From assembly GCA_949987565.1 (NCBI GenBank), contig OX465103.1, positions 2,983,511 to 3,047,510 of the forward strand: a DNA stretch of 64,000 nucleotides. The letters run 5' to 3'. Below are positions 1 through 12,455 of the stretch, piece by piece; positions within the stretch are counted from its first letter, which is position 1, and each line of letters opens with the position of its first letter. Below the pieces are notes generated by a model. It ran no database searches. It was not told the origin of the DNA and was given only the letters and a program-made list of their open reading frames with translations. Made by a program: the position numbers and the translations under genes. Origin of the DNA: Luidia sarsii (Eukaryota; Echinodermata; Asteroidea; Paxillosida; Luidiidae).

Positions 1-785
1 CTACACTAATAGGACATCATTAAGCCTCCCAAGAACTACTTCCTTTTAAACCAACCACCAAAATGGGGAAAAAAGCTAAAAATAATTGAAATAACCAACA
101 AAACTTTCTTTCAAACAGGGAAATGTTTTGAAACTTTCCCGGAAGTGAGTTCTACCAAATTGAAATGGGCATCACCACACAAAGTTTTCATTTTCCAACA
201 GATGGTTGTCTGACATACATGTACATCTTGTATTTCCCTATTTAAAAAAATCATAAGTTTTTAACCATTGTAATCACATAAAAAAAAATACAAGTCACTC
301 ACGGGTCGATTCACTTGTAGCAAATCAGTCAATCTTTTAATCCAAAATTTTGTGACAGGTAAATATTTCCTCACTGATATCAGACGATACAATTTTTTTT
401 AAAGCATTTTTGTTAAATCCCCCGCCGACTAAAATAATGTGCTTCAAGCTGACGGGGAATTATTTCAAGCTGAAATGCTCCGAAAGTGCACAGCAAAAAA
501 AAAGAATTTCCGACAGAAATAAAACTGAGAACATTGAATGTCAAATGCGTTGAGTGATGGATGAGTTTACTTCAGAATAGGGTTGTGACTTCTTGTGGGG
601 AATTCCACTGTGCAATCAAAAAAATAGAATCGTTCATTGTTCCTAATTTCAAAAGAGACTTGAGCCTGAGCAAAAGCCTAAGCCTAAGCCCAAGCTCAAT
701 CCCGAGCCAAAGTCTAAGCCTAAGCCTAAGCCAAGGTTTCTTGCAGGAACCCTACCCCCCTTGATTCAAGTGTTATTCCCTATGT
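1..785. other. RPN1 3' flank / probable 3' UTR
   Basis: This stretch lies downstream of the RPN1 stop codon and is AT-rich with no second gene visible. On the minus strand an ATTAAA hexamer (336-341) is a possible poly(A) signal, which is inference only. Positions 660-735 hold a degenerate array of a TAAGCC-type hexamer. It is not the animal telomere unit. A small plus-strand open frame over this array is a low-complexity shadow. Confidence 0.4.
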
Positions 786-3700
786 TTAGTATAAAGTGGC
801 GAGAATGGCATCCATCTTGTTCTTGACGTCGTTGCGCTTGGCTGTCAAGGCCTTGTCAAGATCTAAGTACTGCTGCTTGGACTGCTTGCCCACGACCACC
901 TTCTCAGCATTGGATACAGCCGTCTGGGCAAACTCCTTCAGCTGGACACCAAACTTCTGCAGCTCACTCACCTGGAAGGGGGAGAGAGAGGGTGAGGGAG
1001 AGTGAGGGGTAGAGGGTTAGGAAGGGAAGGAAGATAGGGAGAGAGAGAACAAAGGTTTGTAATGTTTGAATGGCAAAATTAAAAACACTGCACTTTTTAT
1101 GTCATACAAAATTACTTAAAACCCCTAACTGATTTTTAATGCAAGGCCGTGTCTGAAACAGGCTTTCAGAGCTACGGCTAGGGCTATTGTCTTCGCATCG
1201 GTGTGTAGTTCCAATAGAAGGAAAGACCTCGTCCTAGCTCTAGACGCCCGTTTCGGACACGGCCTATGTCTCCAAAAACTTGGAAGGGCCGGAGGTCTCT
1301 ATCTTCGCAGGACCCTTGGAGTTTTACGAGACTGTTTCAAAATGTTTGCGGACCTCTGATTTCTTGAAAGGCCTTTTGCCTTTCAGAAAGGTCCTGCTTA
1401 GACTGAAACATCAGGCCCTCAAAAATCCATGAGTAATACAAAATTGTTGCCAACTGCTTATCCTTACTGGCTTAAATGACCACAAAAGTAAACAAGTTAA
1501 AGGGTCCGGCCTTTTGATCAGCTAGCAGGACTGTTGAGAAAGGTCCTGATTGGAAACAGACACTCACCTTCTCAACCGCATCAGAACCTTCCAGGCCGCT
1601 GAGAATGGTCTGAATGTTCTTGTCCAAGGCACGGTTCTCAGCATCCAATTTCTTCAGGGTAGCCTGTAAGCCTGAATGGAAAAAGTGATTTTTTTTATAG
1701 GTCGAGAGTGAAATGGCTCCCAATTGAATACTCAAAACATAAAAAACGGAGTCCATTTTGAAATAAATGCCTCACTAAACTGAATGGAATGAATGCAGGC
1801 ACTGTGGTTCACTGAATGGCCCACTGTGTGCACACTGAATAGGGTCATTGCATCCACACAGTCCCTGGTATCAGTCAACTGAATGCAGGTACTGTGGTCC
1901 ACTGAATGGCCCACTGTGTGCACACTGAAAAGGGTCATTGCATCCACACAGTCCCTGGTATAAGTCAGCTGAATGCAGGCACTGTGGTTCATTGAATGGC
2001 CCACTGTGTGCACACTCTGAATAGGGTCATTGCATCCACACAGTCCCTGGTATCAGTCAGCTGAATGCAGGCACTGTGTTTCACTGAATGGCCCACTGTG
2101 TGCACTCTGAATAGGGTCATTGCATCCACACAGTCCCTGGTGTCAGTCAGCTGAATGCAGGCACTGTGTTTCACTGAATGACCCACTGTGTGCACTCTGA
2201 ATAGGGTCATTGCATCCACACAGTCCCTGGTGTCAGTCAGCTGAATGCAGGCACTGTGGTTCACTGAATGGCCCACTGTGTGCACTCTGAATAGGGTCAT
2301 TGCATCCACACAGTCCCTGGTGTCAGTCAGCTGAATGCAGGCACTGTGGTTCACTGAATGGCCCACTGTGTGCACTCTGAATAGGGTCATTGCATCCACA
2401 CAGTCCCTGGTATCAGTCAGCTGAATGCAGGCACTGTGTTTCACTGAATGGCCCACTGTGTGCACTCTGAATAGGGTCATTGCATCCACACAGTCCCTGG
2501 TATCAGTCAGCTGAATGCAGGCACTGTGGTCCACTGAATGGCCCACTGTGCACACTCTGAATAGGGTCATTGCATCCACACAGTCCCTGGTATCAGTCAG
2601 CTGAATGCAGGCACTGTGTTTCACTGAATGACCCACTGTGTGCACTCTGAATAGGGTCATTGCATCCACACAGTCCCTGGTATCAGTCAGCTGAATGCAG
2701 TCACTGTGGTTCACTGAATGGCCCACTGTGTGCACTCTGAATAGGGTCATTGCATCCACACAGTCCCTGGTATCAGTCAGCTGAATGCAGACACTGTGGT
2801 TCACTGAATGGCCCACTGTGTACACTCTGAATAGGGTCATTGCATCCACACAGTCCCTGGTATCAGGCAGCTGAATGCAGGCACTGTGGTTACTGAATGG
2901 CCCACTGTGTACACTCTGAATAGGGTCATTGCATCCACACAGTCCCTGGTATCAATCAGCTGAATGCAGGCACTGTGGTCCACTGAATGGCCCACTGTGT
3001 GCACTCTGAATAGGGTCATTGCATCCACACAGTCCCTGGTATCAGTCAGCTGAATGCAGGCACTGTGGTCCACTGAATGGCCCACTGTGTGCACTCTGAA
3101 TAGGGTCATTGCATCCACACAGTCCCTGGTATCAGTCAGCTGAATGCAGGCACTTTGGTTACTGAATGGCCCACTGTGTACACTCTGAATAGGGTCATTG
3201 CATCCACACAGTCCCTGGTATCAGTCAGCTGAATGCAGGCACTGTGGTCCACTGAATGGCCCACTGTGTGCACTCTGAATAGGGTCATTGCATCCACACA
3301 GTCCCTGGTATCAGTCAGCTGAATGCAGGCACTGTGGTTCACTGAATGGCCCACTGTGTACACTCTGAATAGGGTCATTGCATCCACACAGTCCCTGGTA
3401 TCAGTCAGCTGAATGCAGGCACTGTGGTTCACTGAATGGCCCACTGTGTACACTCTGAATAGGGTCATTGCATCCACACAGTCCCTGGTATCAGTCAGCT
3501 GAATGCAGGCACTGTGGTCCACTGAATGGCCCACTGTGTACACTCTGAATGGGACCACTGCACCCACACAGCTTCCACTGATAACATGGCCCAGGCCGGT
3601 AGAAACAAACCTAATGGGGGTTCTCCAATGCAAAGCGATTCCAGAAAAAATCCAGTACTGCCAGTGAAACGCAAAAAAAGGCGTCTGCCCCAGCACTCAC

Positions 3701-6700
3701 TTGTGGAATCTTTGCTGGACTTGAACTTGTTGATGGCGTCATCATAACCTCTCAGAAGGGTGCGCTTCTTCTCCACTGCCTCCACCACCGACTCCACCAG
3801 ACTAGCAATTCGCATGCGGAACTCGCTCGCTTCATCCTGACGAGTGATACGAAAAAGACAAGAGGTTCCCCCAAATGCTCAATAATTTGCTCTATTTGTT
3901 GGCAAAATCCATGATGCACTATACAACAGCGGTCTATCATTAACATTATGATGGCATAGGCCAGCATGTCTGACAATAACTGAACACAGCTTTCAAGGAC
4001 AACTTTTGAAGTGATTGTAACATGAAAATAAATGAGGTGGCCGATTGCTTCAGTTTGGCACTGGGATTTGATTAGATCAAGAGTTGACAGGACTTTTTCA
4101 ATGTGATGCTACATCTTATGAATGATCAAGACGAGGGCCTAATGAATCAGTTGATAGGAAGGCACCGTGCAAATGGGTGTAGGCGGTCACAGCTTCGCAC
4201 TTCTCTCTCTCCCACACAGAGAATAAGCCCAGCGGCTGATTTGGCCTTGGGTCATTTGCAAAGGCCATGGAGTAGTTTGCAACTTTTTTTTTTCAAGAAG
4301 AGTCTCTAATAAGACAACACACCATGGTTGTGGGAGGTTTTTCACCTCCAGGGATGTAAGTGACCGCAAAGTCATTTCCTGAAAATCACTTAAGGCCAAT
4401 AAATCTAAAAATAAATAACCAATAATAATAATAATAAAATAATAATAATAATAAAAAAATAATAATAATCATAATAAAATAAATAAAAATAAATAATAAT
4501 AATAAAATAAATATAATTAAATAATAATTAATTCAAAAAAAAAATTAAAAATAAAATCACGCAATTTACATCCCAAGTCTTACATCCCTGCACCTCTTCA
4601 GGGTATTTCATAGGTAGACCGATGAGGTGTCTCAGAGCCTAGTATCTTCTCACCTTTGTAATGGAGAAGTCGAGACGGACCAGGATGATGACGGAGATGA
4701 AGAGGATGAAGAAGGCTCCCACGACCAGGAGAGGTTCCTGCAGCAGGAGCACCTTGTTGAAGGAGTAGTGCAGCTGCAAACAAATCAAATCAAATCAATT
4801 TCAATCAAAACCAAATCCAAATTGATTCGAGAAGTGTTTCAAATGAAAACAACTCGGAAACCAATGACATCTCACTTGAAATCAGAGCAAACGCAGAATT
4901 CAATCAGATACATTGAAAACAAAAATCAACCAATAAAAACCATTTAAAATCAAACCTCGGGAAAATCAACTTCAAATCCAATCAAATCAACTTTAAAATC
5001 AAAATGATGGGTCAGTCAGCTCAGAACCCATGCAGTCAAACTCAGATTACACTTTTTGTGTTTGGCTTACTTCTATGAATGGTTAACCATGCATCAAAAC
5101 ACGAGGACTTAACAATTTTCAAAAATCCACTAAAAGTCAAGATTCATTGAAAGTAGCATGAAAAATAAGCTAGGAAAACAACGAAAGTATACTTTAGAAA
5201 TATTGACATCTTCTGACTATTAACCACTTCGCGCCGGGGGGTTTTTCAGCGCCGATGACCGCCATACGGGGGTTTTTGAACAATGCATCATTTTAAAATC
5301 TTGCTAAAACAATCGGAACAATATATTTCTGTGAAATAAATCGATAAGGGTATACTATGGGGACAAGAGAGTAAAACCTGGCACAATTCGGACGTCGTTG
5401 TGGCTTTTGTCAAGAGATTATCCGTTCGAAAAAGGGCCCTTTGTGCGTCGTCAATGGACCGTAACGGACGTGTGTGTGTGGGTGCGTGTACGCTGCTGAC
5501 AATCCCTGACCGCAGACTCCAGCCTCCACTCCAGGCAGTCAAATCTTCGAGTTGGTCGGCCACAAACGAGCGTACAGATTACGGTAAAGAATGTGGGGGG
5601 AATTCCTATGCCAGACCGACGACCGTTAGGCTGTGTGGCATGCAAAGACAATGTCCCCCGCGTGCTTTCAGCTGCAGCGCGGTATCCCTCGATCCTCCAC
5701 AGTAAAAGTCCCACAATTGCACAATTACTGCTGCTAATCTTGCAATTCACTTGAGTCAAAAAGGGTCTTTGTACTGATTCATATTGCTTTGTTCTAAGCT
5801 GAAAAGAGTCTTTGTTTAGAATGTGGACAATAGTGGTGCCCGGATTCGGAGGGCCCCGTTGCAAAGGCAATCCGATTGACCTCCGGATTCGGAGGTCCCG
5901 GCGCGAAGTGGTTAACACCATTTCACAAACTGCCTGGGTGAGTAAAGATTGAAGAACACTTTGACTGAAAAAAACAACAACAATTGACGGCAAAATATGC
6001 TTACTTCGAAGTCAGTGATGTGCTGCTCAACCAGGTTGTTCTTGCTGGCCACAATGACGGGGCGGCCGATGGTGTCCAGGTAGGTGAAGTGAAGCTCCTG
6101 GGACTTACGGACAATGTCAAAGGGAGCCTTCAACTCAATGTCCCTGGCGAGAAGGGATAAAATGGCCATTCCGGTCAGTGCTCGGTAAACCCGTCAGCTT
6201 CCTAAACCCAAAAAATCCAACAAACCCCACCGAGACATACCATGACTGCCTCGGCTAAAAAAAGCTGCCGGAACAAAACGGGTTATCAACCACTTTCAGG
6301 CCAGGACCTTGAAATTGGTGCCTTACTGGTACTGCTATGTACCAGGGCCATCAGATCCGGGCACCCATATTGTCCAGATGTTAACCAAGACTCTAATCAG
6401 CCTGCCTCAAGACACTCTTCAGTATAACGCCGCCACCTCTTGTGCCAGCTGTCAGGTGCCAGTGGAACTAGCAGATTGAGTGAAAACTAATGCACCATTG
6501 CGGAGATTTTATTTCAAATTTTTGCCCTTGCTTTATACCTAGTAAAAGTAACAATGGAATACAAGACAAAAAAACTTGAATTGATATCGCAGTGCCGTTT
6601 GTAGCTCTGTTTACACAAGGAACACTTTTCACGCTGGGCAGATTTTCATGCTTAGAAGATTTTCATGCTTAAGCAGCTCCTGATCAAGACTTGCTCACCG

Positions 6701-9700
6701 GGCTATGAAAAGCTTGGGGGTAAGATCGCCAACGGAATTGGATGATTAGCTCCATGTACACCTTGCACCCTTCAAGCCTAGCTTTGAAGAAAAAGGAGGG
6801 GAAAAAACTCACTTGCTGCCTTCAGGAAGGACAATCTTGACAGTGAGCTCGTCAACGATCATGTCATCAAAGACGTGGTCCAGGAGACGCATCTTCAGGA
6901 TGAACTGGTCTCCTGTGAGGAGGAACAGGCCATAAAATAGGGCTTATATTAAAGATTCCAATCTCCCAAGGTTTCAATTCATCGCCATGATTTTGTACCC
7001 CACAGAGCATCAAGTGCTCTTGCACCCTCTTGAACCCCTTCCTCCCACACCTTCCCGTACCCGAGGTGTAGAGGTTCTCATAGCTGGGCAGGTTGTAGCC
7101 CACCACGTAGTGGGTCTTCCAGCCGCCGAACAGAGGGAACCTGGGCCTGAGCTCCAGCTCCACGTGGTCGTCGTGCTCCAGCAGATTGCTGGTGGAGATG
7201 TTGCCAATCTCGTCCCGGTAGTAGACATCTTTGGCGGAGGCAGGCAGGATTGTCTGCAGCAAAAAAACAAGCAAAAAGGGGGGTGGGGGCGATCATCGTC
7301 TAGGCTCAAAATCCTTGGTTTGTCGTGTTGGAGTCAAGTCCTCTTTCATGAGTACAAGCACAAATACTTGACCATCGGTCGATTTCATCAAAATCATCGC
7401 AACTTCCGGCCAATCGCAAGAAATGAGACATGCACAGAAACTATAAGGTCTATCACAACTTCAATGAGTTATCACTTGTAAACTGAGTAATGATGCGCCA
7501 TAAGGCTTTGTGAAAACCACCCCATGAGTACTTAGCCACGAGTAAAAGTATGAGTATGAGTATGAGTGCCTGGCTATGAATACCAGTACCTGGCCATGAG
7601 CATGAGTACTTGGCCACGAGTACAAATGCCATGCCATGAGTACGAGTACATAGCTATGATTAAGGGTGTCTACCCATGAGTTTGAATACTTGGTCATGAG
7701 TAAGAGTAAATGGCCACGAGTATCATTATGAGTAATACCTGGCTGCGAGTAAGAGCTCTTAATCATGAGTACCTGACATTTGTACAATTTCTCGGTCACT
7801 GAAGTCGGGAAGAAATTTGTAGCATTTCTGCGTCACAGCTATTGAAATTCCTTGGATTTTTTTTTTCAAGGAAGAAACGGTGAGAAAAAGGGGGGACATC
7901 CCTCACCTTGTAGGACTTGATAGAGGAGTATCCGTCCTGGGTCCGCTGGTAATCGTAGCGGGAGAAGGATCCTTTGAGCTGGGCCCCAGAGTGGTAGACG
8001 TCGTAGGTCTCCTCCACCGCAATGTTGCCCCAGTGGGACACCTCTATGACCCGGGTCATGCTGCTGACCACCAGGAAGGGGTTGTTGTTCTCAAAGTGGA
8101 CTCGGATCTTTTCCTGGGATTCGGGAACAAAAGGTGCAAAAACAAGGTCAGCGGGAAATTTCAGAAAGCCACTCCAACCATTCAAGTACACGTACAGCCC
8201 GCATTGCACGAAAAGAGATGCATCAATTGAATCAGAATCTTCAAACAAAGGAAATCAAATAAAATGTTACAATTTTGGAAAATGGCATAGAAAATTTTGC
8301 AAAATTAAGCTGACAAAGATCAAATCATATTAATCTTAACGCAGTGGCTGTTGTTACGGCAGTCGTCCGTGTGGTTCCCTGACTTCACAGTATTTGTTTA
8401 GCTCTTGGAACCAGACTATCAGCTAATAGACTGGTTCAACCAGCCTGCAATGCTGACGAAATACAATCAAGTCAGGGAACCACACAGACGATTGCCGTAA
8501 CAACAGCCACTGCGTAATCTTAAATGCCTTAACCAATGCATATTGTTAGGAGGCCTTGGTAGAAGGTCCTGCTAGAGTCAAAACATCAGACCCTCGACCC
8601 ACAAACTTTAAAAAAAGATACCCTGCTTGGATCTTAACATTAGGCCTCTATCTTTTTGAAACAAGATAGGGACAAACAGCAAAGATCAAAATGTTAAGCC
8701 CTCAAACTTTTTCAAGTAGAACAATGTAATCCTAAATGTAGATCTAAATCAGCTTCTTTATCTTTATGAAATGTGACAGAGAAATCCTGCTAGGATCAAA
8801 ACATAAACCCCTCTCATCTTATTTCTACAAATCAGCCCTCAAAGATTGAAGAGGTCCCGATGAAGTCCCTTGAAATTCTCGGGGGGATTTCAGAGCTCTT
8901 GATGTTTCAATCCTTGCAGGATCTGTCTGCCTTGGAGAAATTACTGCTTGGATTCAATCAGCATAAGTCCGTTGAAATTCACGAGTGGATTTAAGAGAGT
9001 ATGATCTTTTCATCTTTGCAGGACCTCTTTTTTTCTGGCTTTGACAAGTTGTGCCAAGGGTCCCTTCGTCAAATTTCCGAGGGGGGGGGATCTCACCTCG
9101 GAGAACGGCTGCACGTCCTCGTACGGCCCGTAGGTGATGACGGCGTCGTTCAGGGTGACCGGGTTGGCCTTGCTGTAGTACTCGATGGTGGAGGAGGCCA
9201 GCTTGACCTCGGTGGTCTGCGACTCCGTCTTGTAGGGGGAGTAGAAGTGGCCGTTGCCCCGGTACTCGATGTACTGCTTCTCGCTCTGGGGGATGGCGGC
9301 AGGGAAGGGCCGCAGTGCCTTGGTGAAGACCATGTCCACAGTCACGTCCAGGGTGTCGCCGGCAGCCAGACTCTTGGGCAGGTCTACCTTGTAGAACAGG
9401 CCCGAGCTGTGGGTGCGGGAAGAGGTCAGTTTGTTTTGTTTTTCTCCAACTTTTTCAGATATCAGTGATACACAAAAATGTTGCAAACTGCTTACTGACT
9501 AAAATTACCAAATTGCAAATCTCAAAATTTAGTGGGCCTGACGTTTCGATCCTAGCAGGACCTTTCTCAAAGGCAGATTCTGATGAATCTGACAGGACAT
9601 CTAATCATTCTGACAATATGCAATCAAGCGAGTGAAAGGGAATATGACTTCTTCTGCTTTGAATATGATAACTAGTTCCTAGTCAATTTGTCATTAATTT

Positions 9701-11525
9701 GTTTGACTTGAATTGAAAAAAGCTGCATCCACTTTGTGTGATCCCGGAACTGCTAGCAAGGTTTACAATTGCTTGTTTGCATCTAAATGAATGCGGGGTG
9801 TGATCCCTGGAGATATACGACAGTTAATTGGTCGAACTGCTCCTGACTGGCATCCCCACCCCGGCAAAGACTAGTTGACTACTTGGGTGGCCCCCATCTA
9901 AGGGCTGGATAGCTTAGATGGGAAGAGCGGTGGTCCGCAAAACCAAAGGTCTCAAGTTCAATTTGATAAATAGCTAAGAAAAGTTGACTGGACCTGGAGT
10001 TGATCTCAAAATCTCTCCTCTGACATAGTGTACAAGTGCTTTAACCAACTGAGCTATCCAGCCCGTAGCTGGGGTGTCAGTCAACTCGGTCCTGTCCGTA
10101 ACTCGGTCCGTGACCAACAGTTTTTCCCATTGGGACCAAGTTGGTCTCGGACCGATTTGGTCTCGGACTAAGTTGGTCTGGGACTGAGTTGGTCTCAGAC
10201 CGAGTTGACTGGGACCGAGTTGGTCACGGACCGAGTTGCCGTGAAACCCGTAGGTGGTGGCATTCCTGAACAGTCAACTATGCTGCATGGAGGTGCTAGA
10301 TGATGTGTTGTTGTTAAAGTGGATTACCTATGACCAGCTACATCAGCCTTGGTAGACTTGAACTCCCTCTTCTCCTCCTCTGTTTTAATCTGTGAGCAAA
10401 GGTGACAAAAATGGAACCATTGATTTAGAGCGGCAGTGAGCAGAGGAAAATAGCCATAGTTAATTTCATTACGTCATGCCGGCCTTCTTGCTCAAAACGT
10501 TATTTTGCCGGAGATTGTTCCTGCTGACGCTGTGCCGATGTTTATTACTAATATTAGCTGGCACCAGACGGTATGGCGTTATACAAAATTGGACAATCAG
10601 AATAGGCAACGGCAAAAAAGCATTTGCAAGAACTTGAGAAGAATGCCATTCCTGACAAAATATACGTTTCCAAAATCAAAACCAACTGTGTAAAATTCTA
10701 ACTGACAAAGAGTGACATATTGAGAAATAACATCAACTGAGTAAATTTAACCCGGCTTTAGCGTTAATTGAAATGCGATCAAATGATCAAATTAATAACG
10801 CAGTGGCTGTTGTTACGGCAGTCGTCCGTGTGGTTCCCTGACTTCACAGTATTTGTCAGGATGTTTAGCTCTTGGAACCGGACTATCAGCTAATTGACTG
10901 GTTCAACCAGCATGCAATGCTGACGATACAATCAAGTCAGGGAACCACACGGACGACTGCCGTAACAACAGCCACTGCGAATTAATAAATTGACACAAAC
11001 ACAAAGATGAATGAATTAATATAAAAATAAACAAGCAAGTACTGCCTATACAAATTACAAGTTAAGTTAATTAATGGATAAATAAGTACTAAAATTGTAA
11101 AAATGGTATTCAATAATAACAATATGAATTATGATTCATAAAACCCTCATGAAATTGCTTTTCACAACACAAATCATAATTAATATTATTAATATTATTA
11201 ACAATATTGTCCAAAATTATAGAAATTTCAAAAAGCTTCCTGTGATAAAGAGATGAATTATGCCCAAGAAGCCTACCCCAGCACCGATGTATGAAAGACG
11301 CTCAGCCTTTTTGGGGTCGACAGCGACCAGGAAACTGCGCACTGCCGACGAACCATCGTTCCTCAGCGTAACCACCGAGCTGATCTTCACAAGTTGCGAG
11401 ACGAGATCAACGGACCTCTCAACGTTGGAATTCACCAGATCGGGGTTGATCTTCACCGGTTGTCCGGCCAAAACGCAGGCCGAAAGGCCAAGGAATAGGA
11501 GTGAAATCACTAGGGCGAATTTCAT
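786..11525 (-). CDS. RPN1: Ribophorin I, oligosaccharyltransferase subunit (11 coding exons)
   Basis: RPN1 is a subunit of the ER oligosaccharyltransferase, which transfers glycans to Asn in nascent proteins beside the translocon. Coding exons in gene order: 11525-11277, 10389-10328, 9406-9097, 8113-7907, 7253-7061, 6912-6813, 6143-6005, 4773-4654, 3836-3701, 1671-1568, 971-786. All junctions are GT/AG and phases agree, giving 601 aa against about 607 in human. Residues 1-20 form a signal peptide. The lumenal domain contains the family stretches [18 protein letters not shown] and [14 protein letters not shown], and a sequon at N294 (NIS) where the human protein also has one. A single membrane helix (about 435-453) follows [10 protein letters not shown] and is followed by VRLDFSITK, then a helical cytosolic tail. 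The start is the ATG directly before the signal peptide. Introns carry a 90-bp minisatellite, a TTAA element and two 9-bp-TSD hairpin elements. No coding damage is seen. Confidence 0.95.
1788..3575 (-). repeat. 90-bp minisatellite in RPN1 intron (about 20 copies)
   Basis: About 20 head-to-tail units of 90 bp fill the intron between the exons at 3836-3701 and 1671-1568. Units differ at a few positions, such as GTGTG/GTGTA and AGTCAG/AATCAG. On the RPN1 sense strand each unit is open for 30 codons (core [12 protein letters not shown], then [14 protein letters not shown]), so chains of up to 286 codons exist. They lack splice-linked coding context and I treat them as non-coding. The same unit, in the same orientation relative to the host gene, recurs in IPO9 and as a fragment in the third gene. 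Confidence 0.9.
4405..4560. repeat. AAT-rich microsatellite
   Basis: A degenerate (AAT)n/(AAAT)n tract in an RPN1 intron. No other content is visible. Confidence 0.8.
5220..5915. mobile_element. TTAA-flanked TIR element, copy A (piggyBac-like, non-autonomous)
   Basis: The element is bounded by TTAA on both sides, with terminal inverted repeats starting CCACTTCGCGCCGG and ending in the complement. It is about 690 bp. A second copy of the same family lies at 36370-37071. TTAA duplication with short TIRs is typical of piggyBac and Kolobok elements, and assignment to piggyBac is inference. Internal open frames of 101 aa (+) and 180 aa (-) show no transposase motif that I recognise, so this is probably a non-autonomous derivative. 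It sits in an RPN1 intron. Confidence 0.75.
7372..7525. repeat. Dispersed repeat with AACTTACGATGGG-type core
   Basis: It shares a sequence of blocks (CGATTTCA, CATGCACAGAAAC, TATCACAACTT, then AGGCTTTGTGAAA) with 17206-17395 and 49350-49508. It has internal inverted segments around the TTACGATG core. Class unknown. Confidence 0.5.
7530..7785. repeat. Degenerate GAGTAC-rich tandem repeat
   Basis: Imperfect units containing CATGAGTAC and TGGCCACGAGTA recur through this RPN1 intron segment. The period is variable, roughly 15-30 bp. Confidence 0.6.
8340..8514. mobile_element. Palindromic MITE, copy 1 (9-bp TSD)
   Basis: Terminal inverted repeats of about 45 bp begin CGCAGTGGCTGTTGTT and end in the complement. 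The element is flanked by an exact 9-bp duplication TAATCTTAA (8331-8339 and 8515-8523). No coding capacity. Relatives lie at 10799, 51818 and 54199. A 9-bp duplication fits Mutator-like or Merlin-like transposases; the class is inference. Confidence 0.9.
8540..9055. repeat. Degenerate copies of the TCCTGCTAGGATCGAAACGTCAGG family
   Basis: Several diverged pieces of the dispersed hairpin repeat described at 32648-32805 follow each other in this RPN1 intron. They are recognised by recurring GGTCCTGCTAG and CTTTGAGAAAG fragments. Confidence 0.5.
9845..10085. repeat. tRNA-derived repeat with inverted arms
   Basis: The plus strand at 9901-9960 reads GGGCTGGATAGCTTAGATGG followed by a B-box-like GTTCAA. 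The complement of the same head (CTGAGCTATCCAGCCC) closes the unit at about 10045-10065. Related copies are at 20399-20675, 29858-29902 and 62915-62996. The sequence is too diverged for a functional tRNA. Confidence 0.55.
10094..10250. repeat. Short array of GGACCGAGTTGGTC units
   Basis: Degenerate tandem copies of a roughly 15-bp GGACCGAGTTGGTCT unit. A related array sits at 54517-54607. Confidence 0.7.
10799..10979. mobile_element. Palindromic MITE, copy 2 (9-bp TSD)
   Basis: Same family and TIRs as 8340-8514. It is flanked by the exact 9-bp duplication AATTAATAA (10790-10798 and 10980-10988). It lies in RPN1 intron 1. Confidence 0.9.
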
Positions 11526-12455
11526 GGTGGATTGGTGGGGTGATGAGTTCGGATTTAGGGGATTGAAAAATCTCCCACAGCAGACGACAACCCGTCCCGA
11601 TTGTGTACGCGTACGACGGCCGACGAACCAGCCCACTATTTTCGCTTCAGCGTCAGTAGTCTGGCGTCGGCTCCGTTCGAAACCATGAGCGAGTGAGGCG
11701 AGAACGAGACGGCTGTGTTGCTCCCATCCAGGCCAGCCACGTAGACGGACATGTGTCAACCGTTCGGCCAAGTGCTTCCGGGTCGCCGAAGTTGATTGAA
11801 CTCCGACCTGTGACCCGAATGGCGCGCTGAAATTGATGCTTGTGCATGACTAGCGGAGTAGCGCATGAGGAGAACGTTCCGGTACTGGCTTTGCACCCGA
11901 GAAAGTCCTGCACTACTGACTCGATCTTGTGAACACGGTAATTAAACTTCCCAAATCTGTGCCACTTGTGTTGTGTCGTTGATTAAACCATGGAGGTAGA
12001 ATCTAATTCTACCTCCATGATTAAACATACAGGGAAACTCATCCATCCTGTTTTCACTGTCATTGTATCAATGCCGGCAACAGCCACTTGAAGTTGAACT
12101 GAAGTTGAACTGTCTTGACCTGACAGTGACACAGTGGCGGGTCAGCGACAGATCAGTTAAGTTAGTGAGTTACGATGCGGTTTGCATGATTGATAGAAAT
12201 TAAAGCTAAAAAAAGTAAAAGCAATGTGGTGAAACCGACAGTCAGAACAGCCAGACTCACTCAGAATCCCTTCATAAAATTGATTTTTCTAGACCGCGTT
12301 GTAACTGCAGCTCACTGTAATTTGTCATCAAACAGACAGTCTTTCAATCTCAGACTCAGATATTTAGAATATTCAATAATAAGCTTTCCCCCCTCCCCTT
12401 GGACTTGGACATTCTCCTGCAGGTTGCCTTGTTTTCTGGTTGGCCAAGACAAGAG
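11526..12455. promoter_or_regulatory. Head-to-head promoter region between RPN1 and IPO9
   Basis: Only 930 bp separate the divergent RPN1 and IPO9 start codons, so both promoters and 5' UTRs must lie here or in unseen upstream exons. I see no TATA box. The RPN1-proximal half (11530-11900) is GC-richer with several CpGs. A 14-bp-arm hairpin lies at 11989-12019. Shared regulation is inference from spacing. Confidence 0.6.
11981..12026. other. Perfect 14-bp-arm palindrome flanked by direct repeat
   Basis: Arms CATGGAGGTAGAAT (11989-12002) and its exact complement (12006-12019) are separated by 3 nt. GATTAAAC stands on both sides (11981-11988 and 12019-12026, sharing one base with the arm). Confidence 0.8.

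Noticed and set aside
660..735. Telomeric repeat
   Set aside because: The unit is TAAGCC-like and degenerate, not TTAGGG.
1988..3696. Long minus-strand open frames (93-286 aa) across the 90-bp repeats, and matching ones at 13683-15791
   Set aside because: The unit is 90 bp, so any stop-free frame repeats indefinitely. There is no start context or splice support, and they lie inside introns of RPN1 and IPO9.
5451..5993. 180-aa frame in the TTAA element as a transposase
   Set aside because: No DDE catalytic pattern or zinc-ribbon can be recognised, and the frame runs out of the element.
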